Made by a program: the position numbers and the translations under genes. A DNA stretch of 64,000 bases from Kingdonia uniflora (lineage: Eukaryota > Streptophyta > Magnoliopsida > Ranunculales > Circaeasteraceae), in contig JACGCM010001927.1 in NCBI GenBank assembly GCA_014058105.1, forward strand, positions 1 through 64,000. Direction: 5' to 3'. The notes under the pieces are model-generated. The model did not search any database, was not told the DNA's origin, and saw nothing but the letters and a program-made list of their open reading frames with translations. Positions 58,607-64,000 of the stretch are shown one piece after another; the first letter of the stretch is position 1; every line of letters starts with the position of its first letter.

Positions 58607-59072
58607 TGACTTGTATACTTGAGTTTTAAGGGTAAAGTTTTGACCTCATATTCATCAAATGACTTTGAATAAACTCAAATACACGTATTTATGTCAAGTT
58701 TTCTAAAATGTCTTTGTAGCCCAAGCAAACCCATCAACATACAGGAGTAAAATACAATTTAGACCAATTATGTCAATATTCTAAAAAATAACGTTAAATA
58801 AATGGCGTTGTAGCCCGTATTTGTTGTAATGTGTCAAACTCATAATATATAGGTAACATATTATTGTCATTCGGTTTGATCTCATAGCTTTGAGCTACAA
58901 AGTAAGACAGGGCTATACAGGAAGGCATTTGAGCCTAAAGGGACCAATAATCTTATAGGAATTTTTGAGCCATTGGAAGATTGATGTTTATTTTAACCAT
59001 CAACTGAATGTGGTCGATAAGACTTTAATCAATTTCCCCAAGATTTTTGACATGTACGATCCCTATGTTATT
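58607..59072. other. Spacer between two hAT elements
   Basis: No gene seen. AT-rich, with TTGTTGTAATGTGTC near 58830. Confidence 0.4.
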
Positions 59073-59080
59073 ACTATGAC

Positions 59081-60017
59081 TAGTGGTGGTAAAATGGGCT
59101 GGCAGGCCAGGCTGGGGTTGGGTTTTACAGGCCAAGCAAAGTCTTGGGCTGGGCCTTAAACCTTCTTCAGGCCGGGCCAGGATGCACTACCTAAGATTCA
59201 TCCTGTAACCCGCTCGTGGTCGAAATCATGTTATTGTCGGGCATGTTTCGGGCTGGGCTAAATTGGGTCTGTTATGGGTCGACCTTTATAAATCTTGTTT
59301 TTTAAAACCAAATAAAAGAAACTAGCTAGATTAAAAAGAACCTTTAAGAGAGAAAAAAAGAAGACAAATAAAGCTGTTACTTATCTCTTCTTCTTGATTT
59401 GATTGAATTTTCTATTCATTAAAGCCAAGCCACCTCTATCACAACATTATATCGCAACAAGTGATTAATGCAATCAAGGTTGAAGAGAAAGTAAAGTTTG
59501 TTACAGTCCACAATTAAGGTCAACTACGTTATTCTTTCAATTTCTTGCGGATCGTGTCAGTGTTCCGATTTTGCTAATCAATTTCTTCAATTCATTTCCT
59601 TCAAAACTATAAATGAGATTTATAGATAAAATATAGATTTTTTTTAAAAATGAGACGTTGGAGAATGTTGGAACTTATATATATATATAAACTGTGAGTT
59701 TGTGTAAGTGTGAGTAGAGAAAGGAAAGAGTGAGAGTTAGAGAAATTTTATGAAGATGAGTGAAGTAGGAGAGATAGAAGGTGATCTTTCAAATCAAAAA
59801 TGGTCATATTTAGAAGTGCATTATCGGACGGGCCAGGCCTGTGTTAGGTTGACTTCAGGTTGGGCCTTGGGCTGGACCTATGCTATAAGGTTCATCCCAC
59901 AGCCCGCCCATGTAATTGATCTGTCTGGGCCGGACAAATAATTCTAGTGGGCGAGCTGGGCAATTTTTGGACTCAGTCGGGCCGAGCCGTGGGTTTTAGC
60001 CTATATTGCCTGCCCTA
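59081..60017. mobile_element. hAT-2: non-autonomous hAT element related to hAT-1
   Basis: The left end TAGTGGTGGTAAAATGGGCT and the inverse right end TAGGGCAGGCAATATAGGCT share 14 of 20 bases. Flanking 8-mers ACTATGAC (59073-59080) and ACTACGAC (60018-60025) match 7 of 8. GGGCTGGGCC-type repeats fill both subterminal zones. 937 bp, no transposase. The middle is AT-rich with a short (TA)n at about 59678. Confidence 0.88.
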
Positions 60018-60025
60018 ACTACGAC

Positions 60026-62564
60026 GATGCCTTCTAACGCATCTTTTACATTGGACAGAAGGACCTTTAATTAGGGTTGGTTATGGTAAACCTCTTGCTA
60101 AGATTTTGTTCTACTCTAGCCCAATGTATCATACACTAAATAAACTATTACTAATTAATGACTGAATTTAAATAAGCACTAAAAGGAAATACAAATTGCA
60201 CATGATCACCCTTTTATTTTAATAGATCTTATAGGTTTCCTAATAATCACTATATGTGTATAGTAATAGGTACCTAGATTAGCCCAAAGTGTTTGATTCT
60301 TATACAAAAGCTTCTATGTTATAGTATTAAATCATAGGCAGGTGTTCAGTCATAATACTCAATAGAGTCACAGGCAGTTGGTGAGTCGCCTTTTTGGCCA
60401 TCAACACCCAGTTTTGGTGATGTCACACCTCCTATCAATAGCTAGCAATATCTACTTAAATATTTTTCATGAATCGTGGTTGATGACCAGACCCGGTATC
60501 TCATAGTTCTGCAAGTGATAAACTCCCTTAGAAGTCTTCTACTGTTTTTAAAGTTTTAATTATTTAAGGTCGATAGGGTCGCTCATCGAAATCCGTGTAA
60601 TATAACATTCGATATATCCCAAGTGGGTGGTCTCATGGGTTGGGGGTCCCGTATAGGATTTTCCTCTAGAGGGTGAAGCCCTAACCTTTTTACTGCCTTT
60701 ACTAAACGGTAGAAAATTTAAACAATCAACTAAACCAATTAAGAAAATGAAGCAATGCTAAAGTTATACTAATTATTATTATTTATTTATTATAAATAAT
60801 CTAAAGCTCACTTAAAATAAAAGTTACGTTGCATAGGTTCCCTAGATAGGAACTGATGCTTAGTCAGAGCTTGAACGACAAACTAAACTTCTATTCCCCG
60901 GTGACAATGATACCATTTTATGTACTAGAATTTTTGCTTCAATAAATTCTTATTACTGTTGCATTATTTCTGCAAGCAACATGGAACCATACTGGGGATC
61001 GGTTTTGGCTATTTGGTTTGTGAATGGGGATTTTCTGTTATTTTGTAGAGCTGGTTGGAGATTATTTTAGGAAAAGAGGTAGATTCTAGTATAGATACTA
61101 TGATTTTAGGATTTCCATCACCTACTTGAGTTTTTCTTATCTGGATCTACCTGTGGGGTTGCCTTACCAAGCTCTCTTTGAGTACCCTTCTAAGGGCCAC
61201 TACTCGCAACTGTCGTTAGTCGAGACCAATCTTATTGAGAATAGGGTTCGTACCTTATTTTTAAGGGCAATGCCTCATTATTAGTAGTTGGTCTAGATAG
61301 AAAATTATAACTTAGTCATAAGCTTATTAGGCTCTAGGAGCATGTAGTGTCCTAGTAAGTATGGTCAGAGTCCTACCACTTTTAAAGCATTGGACCCTTT
61401 TTATAACCCACTTGGGTTCTCACATATGATCCTAATAAGGACTCGCACCACTACCTGTCAACTTAGTAAGTTAGGACATGGCTAGTCTATAGAGAGTACC
61501 ACCTGTTCTGGTATTTACCTCAGAGGAGGTTGAGGCCTAACTAATCCTCATAGTATACCTTCTTTAAGAGGCGTAGTCATATCACTCGTTAGTCCTTATG
61601 GGGGTCTAGGAATAAAGATTAGTCTCAATTAAGAACGTTAATCCTCCTAGTCCCTCTATCAAATTTTTGAGGATGAGGAATTTCTAGGTCTTGAGGTACA
61701 CCTTTTCATAGAAAGGTGTACTCCTATGCCTCTAGGGTCTCAAGGAATAAGGGCTAGACTCAATTAAGAGCACGAATCATCCTAGGATTTCTTCCTTCTT
61801 AGTTATAGCTAAGGACTTTAGCCGGCCCTACCTAGGTTTATATTTATACATATGAGCAAAGTTGACTTGTAATTCATACTGCTAGGTAAAGTTGGCATGT
61901 ATCCCAATGTTGCTTCCTTCTTATCGGAGACGGCAACAATGGAGGATGTGTGTCAAATTGCGGCAATCATCAGCACTCTCAGTAGTGGCTTTAATCTTTG
62001 CTTATGGAGCTCTCTATCCCGCGACCAAAATTATCTAGTTAGTGCATCAGCTGACTTATGCCATGTTACTATTGCTTTATTTACGCATATAAATGATGCA
62101 AATCGGTGTAAGACTATGCTCGTAGTCTCACATCTCCATCATCTTGACTTTTAAGTCAGGCCAGGTACGTATAAGCTATCAAATCGCCTGAGGGAGGTCC
62201 CATCTAGATTGTCCTCTTATATCTCGTCGAGGGAAGCTCGCTAACTAACTACCAATGCTTAATACATTTCCCCACTTTGGTGAGTGGTCATGCGTATAGT
62301 CGGGGTGGGGTGAGACGGTTGAGTAGTACTCTTGTCTGATTCATTGTCTCACTATTCTCATAGACGTACGTGATATGCACTCATTCTATTCCATGTTAAA
62401 TGCACCATTGCTGCTGGCCAAATTAATTATCAAAGGTAGTTGGGTTTATTAATCTTGAGGGCAGATAGCGCCAATATATTCTTGGGATTTGCCCGGATAA
62501 CCTATAAGCCTTATGAATTTAAAGATTAAAATGAGCCAGAGTGGAACCACTCAATTTTCCAAGT
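60026..62564. other. Unassigned DNA with a local duplication
   Basis: No gene recognised. The plus frame 61897-62154 is open but motif-free. A roughly 60-bp block is repeated with 130-bp spacing. Confidence 0.4.
61598..61790. repeat. Diverged direct repeat, 130-bp spacing
   Basis: GGTCTAGGAATAA...CTCAATTAAGA...AATCCTCCTAG near 61602-61652 recurs as GGTCTCAAGGAATAA...CTCAATTAAGA...AATCATCCTAG near 61736-61786. Confidence 0.7.
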
Positions 62565-62707
62565 CGAGTCCGAATTTTCCAACCCCCCTTAACCGAGGGT
62601 TGTCACAACCCCCTCTCTCATTGGCTAAAGACTTAACAGAGAGTTAATAAATAAGTTGATTTTATTTAAAGTCTAAATATTTTTGATTCTCCACAAAAAA
62701 TGCTCCT

Positions 62708-62728
62708 CCTCTCTCTCTCTCTCTCTCT
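62708..62728. repeat. (CT)n microsatellite
   Basis: About ten CT units just inside the left inverted repeat of the MULE-like element. Confidence 0.9.
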
Positions 62729-62991
62729 TTAATCTCTTCCCGAACCTATAAGTCTTGTGCCTCAAGTAAAATGGCCAATCTATATTTTCAAATGAAATTG
62801 CAATGGTTGGTTTAATTTTTACATAAAATTGACCTTCTTCACTATAAAATATAAGGCCTAGAAGTAATGATTAATGATTAACCTAGATTTATTTTGTCAT
62901 GCATCGTCGAAGAAGATATACAATTTACATCGACATCTCTTTTGGTTGAGAACAAACATAATCGATTCCAGTGAAGTCCAAAGTTGTAGTA

Positions 62992-63698
62992 CTATCTCTC
63001 TATGTTGGTCTCTAAATCAGTTTCATTGGTAATCGGGAAACTGTTACCATCATTTTCTTCATTAGAGGCATTGTCATTTATTATGCCAACTGTTGACACC
63101 TTTAATTCGCTTTGATCATTTGATTGAGGTAAATCTGTGGACTCCTCCTCAGCTTCTGGGCTAGTTTCATTATCTGAACCTAATATGTTATCTTGGTCGT
63201 CAACATTTTTTGCCTCATCGGATGCAATGTTTACATTACTATCTTGTGTAGCTCCATTTTCATCGGAATAAGTTAAGTCGCTATATTTTTTTGCTTCATC
63301 TTCTTTTCTCATGTCTTCATCTTTATTGGGACTTACCACTTAATCTTGATCTCCTATTTGTGTATCAACATTATCTTCTTGATCATCAGGTTTCTCTTCA
63401 TCCGCATCACTAACGTGATTTTTAAAAGTTTCATGTTGCTCATCAGGCTCATTCTCGTCCGCTTTCTCTTCCTCCGTCCTGGGGCTTTCTGCCTTCTCGA
63501 CTGAATTATAATTCTTATCTGAATCGTCATCACCACCCCCACCATCTTTCTTTTTGTCACCTTCTTCTATAAGGTAATCTCCTTCGGGCAAGTTCACCTC
63601 AATAACATCACTAAAACCTGCATTCCCTTTACATCCCAAACTTGCATTTTTGTTTTCTATGTCAAGTTGTTATCCACATTTGTACTGAAGCCTTTCAT
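62992..63698 (-). pseudogene. Acidic ORF inside the MULE-like element
   Basis: An ATG at 63698 (MKGFSTNVDNN) leads after a 1-nt shift near 63665 into NKNASLGCKGNAGFSDVIEV, EVNLPEGDYLIEEGDKKKDG and a long D/E/K/N-rich stretch. A TAA at 63340-63342 interrupts it, and the same frame continues with VSPNKDEDMRKEDEAKKYSD to a stop at 62992. About 235 codons, strongly acidic, probably disordered. The family is not recognised. One shift and one stop mean it is not functional as it stands. Confidence 0.55.
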
Positions 63699-63919
63699 TT
63701 TGTCATGGGATGGGAGTGTTTAACTTGGTGGAGAGGACTTACGTTTGGGATTAGAGGAGAGAGAGGGGAATAGAGAATGGTAACGTTTTTTAGAGAATCT
63801 AAAATATTTAGACTTTAAATAAAATCAACTTATTTATTAACCCTTTGTTAAGTCTCTAGCCAATGAGAGAGAGGGTTGTGACAACCCTCGGTTAAGGAGG
63901 GTTGGCAAATCCAGACTCG

Positions 63920-64000
63920 CGTTTTAGTGTATGCTACGCAGAAATTTAGGCATTATCTCTTAACGAATAAAGTACACCTTATAACTAAGATGGACCCAAT
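63920..64000. other. Right flank, too short to assign
   Basis: AT-rich, no feature seen. Confidence 0.5.

Larger units (their letters stand above)
62565..63919. mobile_element. MULE-like element with long terminal inverted repeats and an internal ORF
   Basis: About 136 bp at 62565-62700 is the inverse of 63784-63919, nearly base for base. Shared text includes CTTAACCGAGGGTTGTCACA and TAAATAAGTTGATTTTATTT. Long inverted repeats on a 1.36-kb element fit the Mutator superfamily. I could not find a clear 9-11 bp target duplication. It carries a minus-strand acidic ORF and no transposase, the layout of a Pack-MULE. Confidence 0.8.

Noticed and set aside
1..64000. Functional host gene, defence system or biosynthetic cluster
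   Set aside because: Every host-like reading is broken by stops, frameshifts or missing exons and most lie inside transposons; I see no intact pathway.
1..64000. tRNA or rRNA genes
   Set aside because: No cloverleaf with A and B boxes or rRNA core sequence was noticed by eye; a tRNA or rRNA model scan would be decisive.

Overview
This window looks like plant nuclear DNA, most likely from a eudicot: AT-rich, intron-bearing, and almost wholly built of transposable elements. I see no intact host gene. Every host-like coding stretch (NSN1 GTPase, acetyl-CoA synthetase, PP2C-kinase, alanine-glyoxylate aminotransferase 2, LARP1, a membrane metallophosphoesterase, MPV17, TTL/TPR-thioredoxin, actin-depolymerising factor, SMC2, ribosomal protein S8) is a broken piece, and most sit inside a mobile element.

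Layout, left to right. 1-6.05 kb: decayed Ty3/gypsy remains (reverse transcriptase on minus, integrase end on plus) and a solo LTR. 6.3-17.9 kb: an Athila-type gypsy element on minus, with gag, protease and integrase but no reverse transcriptase found. Its integrase is split by an 8.35 kb CACTA transposon (CACTA-1, 6824-15174, target duplication GTT). CACTA-1 holds a transposase remnant and at least four unrelated host gene fragments, all on minus; one of them is in turn split by a 550 bp solo LTR (target duplication CCTAG).

18.4-44.3 kb: a large Tat-lineage gypsy element on plus (LTRs starting TG and ending CA, target duplication ACGAC, two RNase H domains, a long antisense coding zone after integrase). 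It has two insertions. One is a 2.9 kb LTR element with gag and protease but no recognisable RT or integrase (18837-21766), inside the 5' LTR. The other is CACTA-2 (26471-35320, target duplication ACT), which carries LARP1, metallophosphoesterase and MPV17 fragments, all on minus. The metallophosphoesterase fragment is itself split by an ORF1-only LINE-type insertion with a poly(A) tail and a 14-bp target duplication.

44.3-64 kb: a TTL-like pseudogene; an ADF fragment beside a decayed Helitron replicase-helicase (HUH and two-tyrosine motifs still visible) followed by SMC2 and RPS8 fragments and a hairpin that may be the Helitron 3' end; two related non-autonomous hAT elements with near-perfect 8-bp duplications; and a 1.36 kb element with 136-bp inverted repeats carrying an acidic ORF (MULE-like, possibly a Pack-MULE).

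Taken together, the window is a layered record of insertions in which four DNA-transposon types (two CACTA families, a Helitron, a MULE-like element) carry or adjoin host gene pieces. The order of events can be read from which element interrupts which. Boundaries supported by target duplications are the firmest calls; protein identities rest on motif recognition by eye.
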